This document shows positions 43,227-51,159 of a stretch of 64,000 nt of DNA, one piece after another; the stretch's first letter is position 1, and every line of letters begins with the position of its first letter. Where the stretch lies: positions 1 to 64,000 of the forward strand of contig CAJOJQ010000010.1 in the NCBI GenBank assembly GCA_905234985.1, written 5' to 3'. A program made the position numbers and the translations under genes. Under the pieces are notes generated by a model. It had not been told where the DNA came from and searched no databases. It saw nothing but the letters and a program-made list of their open reading frames with translations. Source of the DNA: an uncultured Christensenellaceae bacterium. GTDB lineage: Bacteria; Bacillota; Clostridia; Christensenellales; Aristaeellaceae.

Positions 43227-44081
43227 ATGGAACGCCGCAAAGCCATGGGCATGTTTATTTCCTCCATGCTGATTTTCGGCACCATCGGCGTTTTCCGGCG
43301 GTACATTCCCCTGCCCTCGGCTTTTCTGGCGTTCGCGCGGGGCATATTGGGCGGGCTGTTTTTGCTGGTCTTTATGCGGGTGCGCAAAAAGGGCGCGGGT
43401 GCGAAGCTGCCGCCCGGCGTTCTGGCGCGGCTGGCGGCGACGGGGGCCATGATCGGGATCAACTGGATTTTGCTCTTTGAGGCGTACAACCACACCACGG
43501 TGGCGGTCGCAACCCTTTGCTACTATATGGAGCCGACGTTCGTGATGCTGCTGTCGCCCCTCCTTTTCAAGGAACGGCTGACGGGAAAGAAAGCCTTATG
43601 TGCCGCCGTTTCCATCGTGGGCATGGCGCTGGTTTCCGGCGTGATCGGGAGTGGGCAGGGCGGAAGCGTTCGCGGCGTTCTGTTCGGGCTTGGCGCGGCG
43701 GTGCTTTATGCCGCCGTGGTCATCATGAACAAAAAAACGCCGGGGATCGACGCATACCGGAAAACCACCGTGCAGCTTCTGTCCGCCGGGCTGGTCATGG
43801 TTCCTTATCTGTTTTTGACCAACGGCTTCACCGGCGAAGGGTTCACCGCGTCTTCTGTCGTCCTGCTGCTGGTGGTGGGCATTGTGCATACGGGCGTCGC
43901 CTATGCCCTGTATTTTGGCGGCATGGAGGGCCTAAGCGTTCAGACCATCGCCGTGTTCAGCTACATTGATCCCGTGTCCGCCCTGCTGTTTTCCGCCCTG
44001 CTGCTCCGGGAACCCTTAAGCCTGCTGAATATCCTCGGCGCGGTCATGATTATCGGCTCCGCCATGGTCAGCGAGACCTGA
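43227..44081 (+). CDS. DMT family (EamA) transporter
   Basis: 284 residues from the ATG at 43227 with AAGGAGG; the longer frame from 43023 runs through the palindromic element and is not coding. Ten hydrophobic helices in two EamA repeats, as in drug/metabolite exporters; the second repeat ends SYIDPVSALLFSALLLREPLS, a family signature. Such proteins export amino acids, metabolites or drugs. It ends at a clear terminator, so it is a single-gene unit. Confidence 0.9.
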   Translation: MERRKAMGMFISSMLIFGTIGVFRRYIPLPSAFLAFARGILGGLFLLVFMRVRKKGAGAKLPPGVLARLAATGAMIGINWILLFEAYNHTTVAVATLCYYMEPTFVMLLSPLLFKERLTGKKALCAAVSIVGMALVSGVIGSGQGGSVRGVLFGLGAAVLYAAVVIMNKKTPGIDAYRKTTVQLLSAGLVMVPYLFLTNGFTGEGFTASSVVLLLVVGIVHTGVAYALYFGGMEGLSVQTIAVFSYIDPVSALLFSALLLREPLSLLNILGAVMIIGSAMVSET

Positions 44082-44107
44082 ACCTTTATACTTTCTTTAT
44101 GCCTTCC

Positions 44108-44139
44108 GCGTGATCGTTAATGTCACGCTTATTTTTTTT
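44108..44139 (+). terminator. Terminator of the DMT transporter gene
   Basis: GCGTGA (44108-44113) pairs with TCACGC (44123-44128), then TTATTTTTTTT. A TATAAT at 44144-44149 just beyond it may start the potassium operon. Confidence 0.8.
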
Positions 44140-44175
44140 GCCGTATAATGCCCTTACAAAAGGGAGGGAAAAGGC

Positions 44176-44823
44176 ATGAAATCCGTTCTTTTGATCGGCC
44201 TGGGGCGTTTTGGACAGAGCGTGGCGGAAAAGCTGAACGAGCTGCATCACCAGGTGATGGCGATTGATAAAAACGAAGAAAGGGTCAACGAGGTTTTGCC
44301 CCTGGTGACGGACGCGCAGATCGGGGACGCCACCAACAAAGCCTTTCTGAAATCACTGGGCGTAGATAACTTTGACGTATGCTTCGTCGCTATCGGCGAG
44401 GATTTTCAAAGCTCCCTGGAAACCACGGCGCTGCTCAAGGAATTGGGCGCGAAAAAGGTGGTTTCCCGCGCTTCCAGAGAAATGCACAGGCAGTTCCTGC
44501 TGCGCAACGGCGCGGACGAGGTGGTTTATCCGGAAGCGCAGTTAGCGTCCTGGACGGCCATCCGGAACACCACCGATCACATCCTGGATTATATCGCCCT
44601 GGACAGCGAATACGCCATTTACGATATTTCCGTGCCCGCCGAATGGTGCGGAAAGACGGTGGGCGGCCTGGATATCCGCAAAAAGTACAATCTGAACCTG
44701 CTGGCCGTGCGGGAGGACGGCAAGCCCAGCACGGCGGTAAACAGCGAAACCCTGCTGCGGGAAAAACAAACCGTTCTTGTTTTGGGAAAGTGGAAGGATA
44801 TTCAAAAGTGTTTCAGAATATAA
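44176..44823 (+). CDS. KtrA/TrkA-type potassium channel regulatory subunit (RCK)
   Basis: 215 residues, the size of KtrA. The Rossmann RCK_N domain starts VLLIGLGRFGQSVAEKL (nucleotide loop GLGRFG) and has the acidic residue in MAIDKNEE; the RCK_C domain (about 135-215) completes it. It gates a KtrB/TrkH potassium channel in response to ATP/ADP, NAD(H) or c-di-AMP, depending on the homologue. No channel subunit is in the window. It is the first gene of an operon with KdpDE-type regulators. Confidence 0.92.
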   Translation: MKSVLLIGLGRFGQSVAEKLNELHHQVMAIDKNEERVNEVLPLVTDAQIGDATNKAFLKSLGVDNFDVCFVAIGEDFQSSLETTALLKELGAKKVVSRASREMHRQFLLRNGADEVVYPEAQLASWTAIRNTTDHILDYIALDSEYAIYDISVPAEWCGKTVGGLDIRKKYNLNLLAVREDGKPSTAVNSETLLREKQTVLVLGKWKDIQKCFRI

Positions 44824-44856
44824 AAAGGGGACTCCCCCTGAACGGAGGGACGAACA

Positions 44857-45066
44857 ATGCCGGATATTCTTTTGGCGCTCGTGTTCCTTTTCGCCGGGCT
44901 GTTTGGGTACAGGCTCATGAGCCGGCTGGATCGGTTTCTGAATCGATCGACTTTTAGATGGATCAGAGAGGAGGATCAGGAAGCATGCGCGGTCAGGCCA
45001 GGCAGGAAAACGCTGACAGGCACATCCTTATCTGCTTATCTTCATCTACGTCCAACGCCAAGGTGA
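44857..45066 (+). CDS. Small one-helix membrane protein in the potassium operon
   Basis: 69 residues. GGAGGG lies 8 bases before the ATG, a good ribosome site. One membrane helix (about 4-20, ILLALVFLFAGLFGYRL) is followed by a basic amphipathic stretch. The last third overlaps the start of the kinase gene in another frame, and its amino acids look unconstrained. It resembles KdpF only in being a tiny hydrophobic protein of a potassium locus. I do not know the family. Confidence 0.5.
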   Translation: MPDILLALVFLFAGLFGYRLMSRLDRFLNRSTFRWIREEDQEACAVRPGRKTLTGTSLSAYLHLRPTPR

Positions 45067-46955
45067 TCCACGCCGCCGCGAATATCGCCGCGGCTTTTCA
45101 TGGCACCCTGACCGCCCTGTTCGTGGAAACGCCCGCTTATTCCCTCATGTCCGACGACGATAAAAAGCGCCTGCGCAGCAACATGAATTTGGCGGAAAAG
45201 TTAGGCGCGAAGCTGGACACGGTGATCGGGGACGACGTGCCCTACCAGATCGCCGAATACGCCCGGGTTTCGGATATTTCCTGCGTGGTCATCGGCCAGA
45301 CCAATACCGTGGGCGGCCTGCTGCGGCGCAAAAAGTCCCTGACCGACCGGCTGGTGGCCTACGCGCCGGACCTGGATTACTTCATCATTCCCGATCACGG
45401 CACCAAGGTGTACGTGGCGCGCAAGCCCTCCGAATTCAACCGGAAACGGCTGCTGCTGGACTGTGCGGTGTTCCTTTCCTCCTTAGGCGTATGCACGGGC
45501 ATCGGCTTTCTGTTCTCCCATTTGGGGTTTACCGACGCCAATATCATCATGGTGTATCTGCTGGGCCTGCTGGCCGTTTCCGTGGGCACCACCCACCGGG
45601 CCTACGGCATGGTGTGGGCCGTGGTGAGCGTGCTGCTGTTTGACCTGCTGTTCACCACCCCGCGCTTCACCTTCTACGCCTACGGCACGGGCTACCCCGT
45701 CACCTTCATCGTCATGCTGGCCGCCGCCTTCATCATCAGCACCTTAGCCATCCGGCTCAAGCAAAACGCGGGGCAGGCCGCCAAATCCGCCCAGCGTATG
45801 AGCGTGGTGCTGGAAACGGACCGGCAGCTGGCGAAGGCGAAAGCCAAAGAGGAAATCCTGACCGTGCTGGCCAACCAATTGACCCAATTGCTGAAAAGAA
45901 GCCTGGTCATCTATCCGGCGGAAAACGACGCCCTGACCGATCCCATCTTTTACCCGGCGGCGGAGGACACCGTGCCCTATCGCATGAACGAGGAAAAGCA
46001 GGCGGTGGAATGGGCTTTTTCCCATTTGAAGCGCTCCGGCGCCACCACGGAGGTGTACCCCCAGGCGGATTATCTGTATTACAGCATGCGGGTGCAGGAG
46101 CATACTTACGGCGTGGTGGGCGTGGCGGTTCACGGCTCTCCCCTGGACGCGTCCGAGCAAAGCGTGCTGGCCTCGGTGGTGGGCGAATGCTCCCTGGCCC
46201 TGGAAAACGCCCGCAACGCCAAGGAAAAAGAGGAAACCATGGTGCTGGCGGAGAATGAACGCCTGCGGGCCAACCTGCTCCGCGCCGTTTCCCACGACCT
46301 GCGCACGCCGCTTACCTCCATCATGGGCAACGCGGACAACCTGCTTTCCTGCGGGGAAGCGCTGGATCAGCAAACCCGCCGCCAGCTGTATACCGATATT
46401 TACGACGACGCCCAGTGGCTCACCGGCATGGTGGAAAACCTGCTGTCCGCCAGCCGCGTGAACGACGGACGGCTGAACCTGAACATGAATACCGAGCTGA
46501 TGAGCGACATGGTGGCCGAGGCCATCCGCCATATGGGCAGGCGCTTAGACGGCTTCCGCCTGGAAAAGGAGGAGCCGGATTCCCTGCTGTTCGTCAAGGC
46601 CGACGCCCGGCTGATCGTGCAGGTGGTGATCAACCTGCTGGACAACGCCGTCAAATACGCCCCCGCCGGGTCGAAAATCTCCATCGGCATTTCGGAGCAG
46701 GGGAAAAACGTGGTGGTGCGGGTGGCGGACGAGGGACCCGGCATCCCGGACGACCAAAAAGAACAGGTCTTCGACCTGTTCTTTACCAGCGGCAACCCCA
46801 CGGGGGACAGCCGGAGGGGGCTGGGCATCGGGCTTTCCCTGTGCCAGTCCATCATCCGTGCCCACGGCGGCGCCATCACCGTATCGGACAACGCGCCCAA
46901 AGGCGCGGTGTTTGCCTTTACATTGCCCCGGGACGAGGTGAACCTGCATGAATAA
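44985..46955 (+). CDS. KdpD-like sensor histidine kinase lacking the N-terminal KdpD domain
   Basis: 656 residues from the ATG at 44985 (GGAGG 10 bases upstream); an ATG at 44958 lacks a ribosome site. Order: a USP-like domain (about 10-140, HILICLSSS at its start), four membrane helices of the DUF4118 type (about 160-256), a GAF domain (about 280-410), HisKA with His437 in AVSHDLRTPLTS, and HATPase (NLLDNAVKYAP, VADEGPGIPDD, GLGIGLSL). The roughly 210-residue KdpD domain with Walker motifs found at the start of E. coli KdpD is missing. It should sense potassium or osmotic state and phosphorylate the regulator, whose start it overlaps by 8 bp. Confidence 0.9.
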   Translation: MRGQARQENADRHILICLSSSTSNAKVIHAAANIAAAFHGTLTALFVETPAYSLMSDDDKKRLRSNMNLAEKLGAKLDTVIGDDVPYQIAEYARVSDISCVVIGQTNTVGGLLRRKKSLTDRLVAYAPDLDYFIIPDHGTKVYVARKPSEFNRKRLLLDCAVFLSSLGVCTGIGFLFSHLGFTDANIIMVYLLGLLAVSVGTTHRAYGMVWAVVSVLLFDLLFTTPRFTFYAYGTGYPVTFIVMLAAAFIISTLAIRLKQNAGQAAKSAQRMSVVLETDRQLAKAKAKEEILTVLANQLTQLLKRSLVIYPAENDALTDPIFYPAAEDTVPYRMNEEKQAVEWAFSHLKRSGATTEVYPQADYLYYSMRVQEHTYGVVGVAVHGSPLDASEQSVLASVVGECSLALENARNAKEKEETMVLAENERLRANLLRAVSHDLRTPLTSIMGNADNLLSCGEALDQQTRRQLYTDIYDDAQWLTGMVENLLSASRVNDGRLNLNMNTELMSDMVAEAIRHMGRRLDGFRLEKEEPDSLLFVKADARLIVQVVINLLDNAVKYAPAGSKISIGISEQGKNVVVRVADEGPGIPDDQKEQVFDLFFTSGNPTGDSRRGLGIGLSLCQSIIRAHGGAITVSDNAPKGAVFAFTLPRDEVNLHE

Positions 46956-47649
46956 ACCGCTGATCCTGATCGTGGAGGACGACGCGCCCATCCGCAATCT
47001 GATTTCCGTTACCCTGGAAGCCCACGAATACCGCCATATTGCCGCGCCCAACGCGGCCACGGCCATTTTGGAAGCGTCCTCCCACAATCCGGATATCATG
47101 CTGCTGGACCTGGGCCTGCCGGACATGGACGGGGTGAAGGTGATTCGGAAAATCCGCTCCTGGTCCAATCTGCCCATCATCGTCATCAGCGCCCGCAGCG
47201 ACGACACGGACAAAATCGAAGCCCTGGACGCGGGGGCCGACGATTACCTGACCAAGCCCTTTTCGGTGGACGAATTGCTGGCAAGGCTCAGGGTGACCCT
47301 GCGCCGCCTGAACCAGACGCCCAGCGACAGCCCGGACACGGCGGTGTTTTCCAACGGGGATTTGCGGATCGACTACGCCGCGGGCTGCGCGTATGTAAAA
47401 GATGAGGAATTGCACTTAACGCCCATCGAATACAAGCTGCTGTGCCTGCTGGCCCGGAACTGCGGCAAGGTGCTGACCCACAAATACATCACCCAGCAAA
47501 TTTGGGGCGCGGCCTGGGAAAACAACGTGGCCTCCCTGCGGGTGTTCATGGCCACCCTGCGGAAAAAGCTGGAGGCGGCGGACGGCGGCGCGTCCTGTAT
47601 CCAAACCCACGTGGGCATTGGGTACCGCATGGTGAAGGCTAGCGAGTAA
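46948..47649 (+). CDS. KdpE-like response regulator
   Basis: 233 residues, OmpR family. Receiver with Asp10/Asp11, phosphorylation site Asp54 in LLDLGLPDMDG, and Lys in LTKPFSVDEL; C-terminal winged helix (LTPIEYKLLCLLARNCGKVLTHKYI, typical of KdpE). It overlaps the kinase gene by 8 bp. No kdpFABC genes are in the window, so the operon layout (RCK subunit, small protein, kinase, regulator) suggests control of a Ktr/Trk channel instead. Confidence 0.93.
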   Translation: MNKPLILIVEDDAPIRNLISVTLEAHEYRHIAAPNAATAILEASSHNPDIMLLDLGLPDMDGVKVIRKIRSWSNLPIIVISARSDDTDKIEALDAGADDYLTKPFSVDELLARLRVTLRRLNQTPSDSPDTAVFSNGDLRIDYAAGCAYVKDEELHLTPIEYKLLCLLARNCGKVLTHKYITQQIWGAAWENNVASLRVFMATLRKKLEAADGGASCIQTHVGIGYRMVKASE

Positions 47650-47654
47650 GGCGC

Positions 47655-48044
47655 TTATTCCTCCCCCTTCTGCTTTCTTTCCTCATACGCCCGCAGCTTT
47701 TCCGAGAAGAAGTTCAGCTTCCAGGTCACTTTATCCAAATATTTCTGCATTTCCGCCATGCGGGCGATCACGTTTTCCCGATGCTCCCGCAGCAGCTCCA
47801 CCCGCTCCTTGAGCGTCTGCTCCCCCTCGTGGGTCAGGGTCACAAAGCGGGTGATTTCCTGCAGGGACATGCCGGTATTCTTCAGGCAGCAGATCAGGCC
47901 CAGGGCCTCCAGATCCTCATCCGTATATTGGCGAAAGCCGCCCGGGCTGCGCTCCACGTGGGTAAGCAGCCCTTCTTTTTCGTAAAACCGCAGGGTGTGA
48001 GCGGACAGCCCTGTTTTTTTGCTGACATCCTGAATCGAATACAC
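47655..48044 (-). CDS. MerR family regulator
   Basis: 129 residues, GTG start with GGGAGG 8 bases upstream. The winged HTH reads YSIQDVSKKTGLSAHTLRFYEKEGLL, and the dimerisation coiled coil spans about 75-115. Two adjacent cysteines (ICCLKNTGM) are not at the usual metal-site position, so the signal is not evident; the size is that of the NmlR/AdhR-like group. The gene is divergent from GH10, and a 19-bp-spacer promoter lies between them. An identical operator at 41.58 kb points to a small regulon with the aldo/keto reductase. Confidence 0.9.
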   Translation of the reverse strand: MYSIQDVSKKTGLSAHTLRFYEKEGLLTHVERSPGGFRQYTDEDLEALGLICCLKNTGMSLQEITRFVTLTHEGEQTLKERVELLREHRENVIARMAEMQKYLDKVTWKLNFFSEKLRAYEERKQKGEE

Positions 48045-48063
48045 CTTTTTTTCCTCCCAACTA

Positions 48064-48094
48064 TTGACTTAGAGTAAACTTGAAGGATTAAGAT
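48064..48094 (+). promoter_or_regulatory. MerR-type promoter of the GH10 operon
   Basis: TTGACT (48064-48069), a 19-bp spacer, TAAGAT (48089-48094). The run TTGACTTAGAGTAAACTT is identical to that at 41580. It lies 20 bases upstream of the merR start, so one dimer could control both directions. Confidence 0.75.
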
Positions 48095-48169
48095 GATGAT
48101 AGCAGGAATCCTGCTCAATGTCAATGCCCATTTTGAACGCCGACGCACCATGAAAACGGAGGAGTCGCA

Positions 48170-49387
48170 ATGGATCAGCTCAAGCATCGCAAAGCGGAAG
48201 CGAAAGTACGCCTTCTGAACCCCGACGGCACGCCTTTCTCCAACCGGCCCGTACAGATCGACCAGGTTTCCCATGACTTCCTTTTCGGCTGCGGCGCGTT
48301 CGACGCCGTGGCGCTGATGAAAATTCCCGACGAACAGCGGAAAGCTTTCCTCCGGCAGCGGATGGAAAAATGGCTGGCCCTGTTCAACTATGGCACCTTG
48401 CCCTTCTATTGGGGCCGGTACGAGCCGGAGGAAGGGAAAACCGCCTATCCCGAAACCATGGCCGCCGCCAAATGGCTGCGGGAGCGGGGCGTACAGGTGA
48501 AGGGCCATCCCCTGTGCTGGCACACGGCCTGCGCCCCCTGGCTGATGCAGTATTCCAACGAAGAAATCCTGCGCCGCCAAATCGAACGCATCCATCGGGA
48601 CGTGAACGCCTACAAGGGCGTGATCGGCCTGTGGGACGTAATCAACGAAGTGGTCATCATGCCGGTGTTCGATAAGTACGATAACGCCATCACCCGCATC
48701 TGCAAGGAAAAGGGCCGCATCCGGCTGGTGAAGGAGGTTTTCGCCGCCGCGAAGGAAAGCGACCCGGACGCGGTGCTGCTCATCAACGATTTCAACGTGA
48801 GCGTTTCCTATGAGATCCTGCTGGAAGGGCTGCTGGAGGCGGGGGTGCCCATCAGCGCCATCGGCATCCAGAGCCACCAGCACCAGGGCTATTGGGGGCT
48901 GGACAAGCTGAACAACGTGCTGGAACGCTTCTCCCGCTTCGGCCTGCCCATCCATTTTACGGAAAACACCCTGATTTCCGGGGCCATCATGCCCGCCCAC
49001 ATCGACGACCTGAACGACTGGCAGGTCGAAAATTGGCCCAGCACTCCCGAAGGAGAGGAACGGCAGGCCCGTGAAATTTCGGAAATGTACTCCGTACTCT
49101 TCGCCCATCCCCTGGTGGAAGCCATCACCACCTGGGATTTCAACGACGGCTGCTGGCTGAAAGCGCCCTCCGGTTTCGTGCGGGAGGACAACAGCGAAAA
49201 GCCCAGCTATAACGCCCTGCAAAAGCTGATTCACGGGGACTGGGAAACCCACCAAACCCTGACCACCGACGAAAACGGCTGTCTTTCCTTCACCGGCTTC
49301 AAGGGCGGCTATTCCCTGAAAGCGGACGGAAAATCGGCCAGGCTGGAGCTGAAAGACGCCGTTTCCGCGTCTTTGACCCTCATCTGA
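48170..49387 (+). CDS. GH10 endo-xylanase, intracellular
   Basis: 405 residues without a signal peptide. GH10 TIM-barrel motifs are in order: GHPLCWH, the acid/base Glu160 in WDVINEV (usually NEP), GIQSHQH, and the nucleophile Glu265 in IHFTENTL, then TTWDFNDGCW. A small beta domain of about 60 residues ends the protein. Cytoplasmic GH10 enzymes trim imported xylo-oligosaccharides, and a GH120 xylosidase at 0.8-2.7 kb could finish the job. It is the first gene after the MerR-type promoter, and the ABC exporter genes follow 28 bp later. The lack of an export signal and the NEV variant are the unusual points. Confidence 0.92.
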   Translation: MDQLKHRKAEAKVRLLNPDGTPFSNRPVQIDQVSHDFLFGCGAFDAVALMKIPDEQRKAFLRQRMEKWLALFNYGTLPFYWGRYEPEEGKTAYPETMAAAKWLRERGVQVKGHPLCWHTACAPWLMQYSNEEILRRQIERIHRDVNAYKGVIGLWDVINEVVIMPVFDKYDNAITRICKEKGRIRLVKEVFAAAKESDPDAVLLINDFNVSVSYEILLEGLLEAGVPISAIGIQSHQHQGYWGLDKLNNVLERFSRFGLPIHFTENTLISGAIMPAHIDDLNDWQVENWPSTPEGEERQAREISEMYSVLFAHPLVEAITTWDFNDGCWLKAPSGFVREDNSEKPSYNALQKLIHGDWETHQTLTTDENGCLSFTGFKGGYSLKADGKSARLELKDAVSASLTLI

Positions 49388-49415
49388 CCGTTTCAACCGC
49401 GTTTGGGAGATAAAC

Positions 49416-51158
49416 ATGCGCAATCAAATCAAATGGCTGTGGGAGAATATGGACGCGCCCTACCGCCGCCGCCATATCATCGCCCTGTGCCTGAGCGTGT
49501 TCACCTGCATGCTGCTGCTGGTGAACCCGGCCCTGTCCCAGCGGCTGATCGACGACGTGATCGTGGCCCAGAACCCCGACCCCCTGCTTGCCATCTTAGC
49601 CGTTATGCTGGTGGTGAAGTTAGGCCGGGAAGGGCTTCGGTACCTTATGGTGATCTTTCTGGAAAAAGACAGCCAGAACGTGATCTTCAATCTGCGCCGC
49701 CGCCTGTTTGAAAAGCTGCAATACAACGACATGCGCTTTTTTGACGACCACCGCACCGGCGACCTCATGACCCGCATGAGCGCCGACCTGGACTGGTGCC
49801 GCCATTTCCTGTCCTACATCGATTACCGCATCATCGACGCGGCCTGCACCTTCCTGTTTACCACCGTGTACCTGTTCTTCGTGAACTGGAAGCTGACGCT
49901 GCTGCTGATCGTGATCACGCCCATCCTGCTTTTGATAACCAAATTCTTTTCCAAGCACGTGCGGCCCCGGTTCGTGTTCATGCGGGAAAAGCTCAGCGAA
50001 ATGAACACCGCCGCCCAGGAAAACATCGCGGGCAACCGGGTGGTCAAGGCTTTCGCCCGGGAGGAATACGAAAAGCAGCGGTTCGAGGAAAAGAGCCGGG
50101 CCTTCATGGACAGCCACCTGCGCATCAACAAGCTGTGGCTCACCTTCTTCCCCATGATCGAGCTGCTGGTGAACGCCATCCAGCTGGTGACGGTGTTCGT
50201 GGGCGGCCTGTTCATCATTTCCGGCGAACTGACCCCCGGCCAGCTGGCGATTTTCACGGGCCTTAGCTGGGCGGTTTCCAACCCCATGCGGGAGCTGGGC
50301 AACCTCATTAACGATTTGCAGCGCTTTTCCACCTCCGCCGCCAAGGTGATGGAGCTGCACTACGGCAAGCCGGAGATCGTGGACGCCCCCGACGCCGTGG
50401 AGCACGGCCGCATGGAGGGAAAGATCGAATTCCGCAACGTTTCCTTCAAGATCGACACCAAGGAGATTTTGAAGGACGTGAGCTTTGCCGTGCAGCCGGG
50501 CCAGACGGTGGCCGTCATGGGCCCCACCGGCGGCGGCAAAACCACCCTGATCCATCTGCTGTCCCGCTTCTATGACGCCACGGAGGGCGAAGTGCTGGTG
50601 GACGGCTGCGACGTGAAGCAATGGAAGCTCCAGCAATTGCGGGGCGGCATCGGCACCGCCACTCAGGACGTGTTCCTGTTCTCCGATACGGTGGAGGGCA
50701 ACATCGCCTTCGGCAATCAGGATTTGACCCTGGACGAGGTAAAGGATTTTGCCCGCCGGGCGGACGCCGCCGAATTTGTGGAGCATTTGCCCGAGGGGTA
50801 CGATACCATCATCGGCGAGCGCGGCGTGGGCCTCTCCGGCGGCCAGCGGCAGCGCATCGCCCTGGCCCGGGCCCTGGCCGTCAAGCCCAGCATCCTCATC
50901 ATGGACGACACCACCTCCGCCGTGGACAGCGAAACGGAGCTGTATATCCAGGATCAACTGCGCAATCTGCCCTTCCCGTGCACCAAATTCATCATCGCCC
51001 AGCGCATTTCTTCCATGCGGGACGCCGACCTGATCCTGGTGGTGCAGAACGGCAGGATCGCGGAACAGGGCACCCACAAAGAGCTGCTGGAAAAACGGGG
51101 CTATTACTGGCAGACCTACTGCCTGCAATACGGCATCCCCATGGAGGAGGCGGTGTAA
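49416..51158 (+). CDS. ABC exporter half-transporter with degenerate ATP site
   Basis: 580 residues: six membrane helices (about 18-300) and an ATPase domain. Walker A is GPTGGGKTT and the signature LSGGQRQR is canonical, but the catalytic glutamate after Walker B is Asp (ILIMDDTTSAVD). In heterodimeric exporters (TM287/288, LmrCD type) one subunit carries this degenerate change; the partner here is the next gene, one base away, which has the glutamate. Together they should export drugs, lipids or peptides. It follows the GH10 gene closely, so it is probably in the same transcript. Confidence 0.94.
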   Translation: MRNQIKWLWENMDAPYRRRHIIALCLSVFTCMLLLVNPALSQRLIDDVIVAQNPDPLLAILAVMLVVKLGREGLRYLMVIFLEKDSQNVIFNLRRRLFEKLQYNDMRFFDDHRTGDLMTRMSADLDWCRHFLSYIDYRIIDAACTFLFTTVYLFFVNWKLTLLLIVITPILLLITKFFSKHVRPRFVFMREKLSEMNTAAQENIAGNRVVKAFAREEYEKQRFEEKSRAFMDSHLRINKLWLTFFPMIELLVNAIQLVTVFVGGLFIISGELTPGQLAIFTGLSWAVSNPMRELGNLINDLQRFSTSAAKVMELHYGKPEIVDAPDAVEHGRMEGKIEFRNVSFKIDTKEILKDVSFAVQPGQTVAVMGPTGGGKTTLIHLLSRFYDATEGEVLVDGCDVKQWKLQQLRGGIGTATQDVFLFSDTVEGNIAFGNQDLTLDEVKDFARRADAAEFVEHLPEGYDTIIGERGVGLSGGQRQRIALARALAVKPSILIMDDTTSAVDSETELYIQDQLRNLPFPCTKFIIAQRISSMRDADLILVVQNGRIAEQGTHKELLEKRGYYWQTYCLQYGIPMEEAV

Positions 51159-51159
51159 C

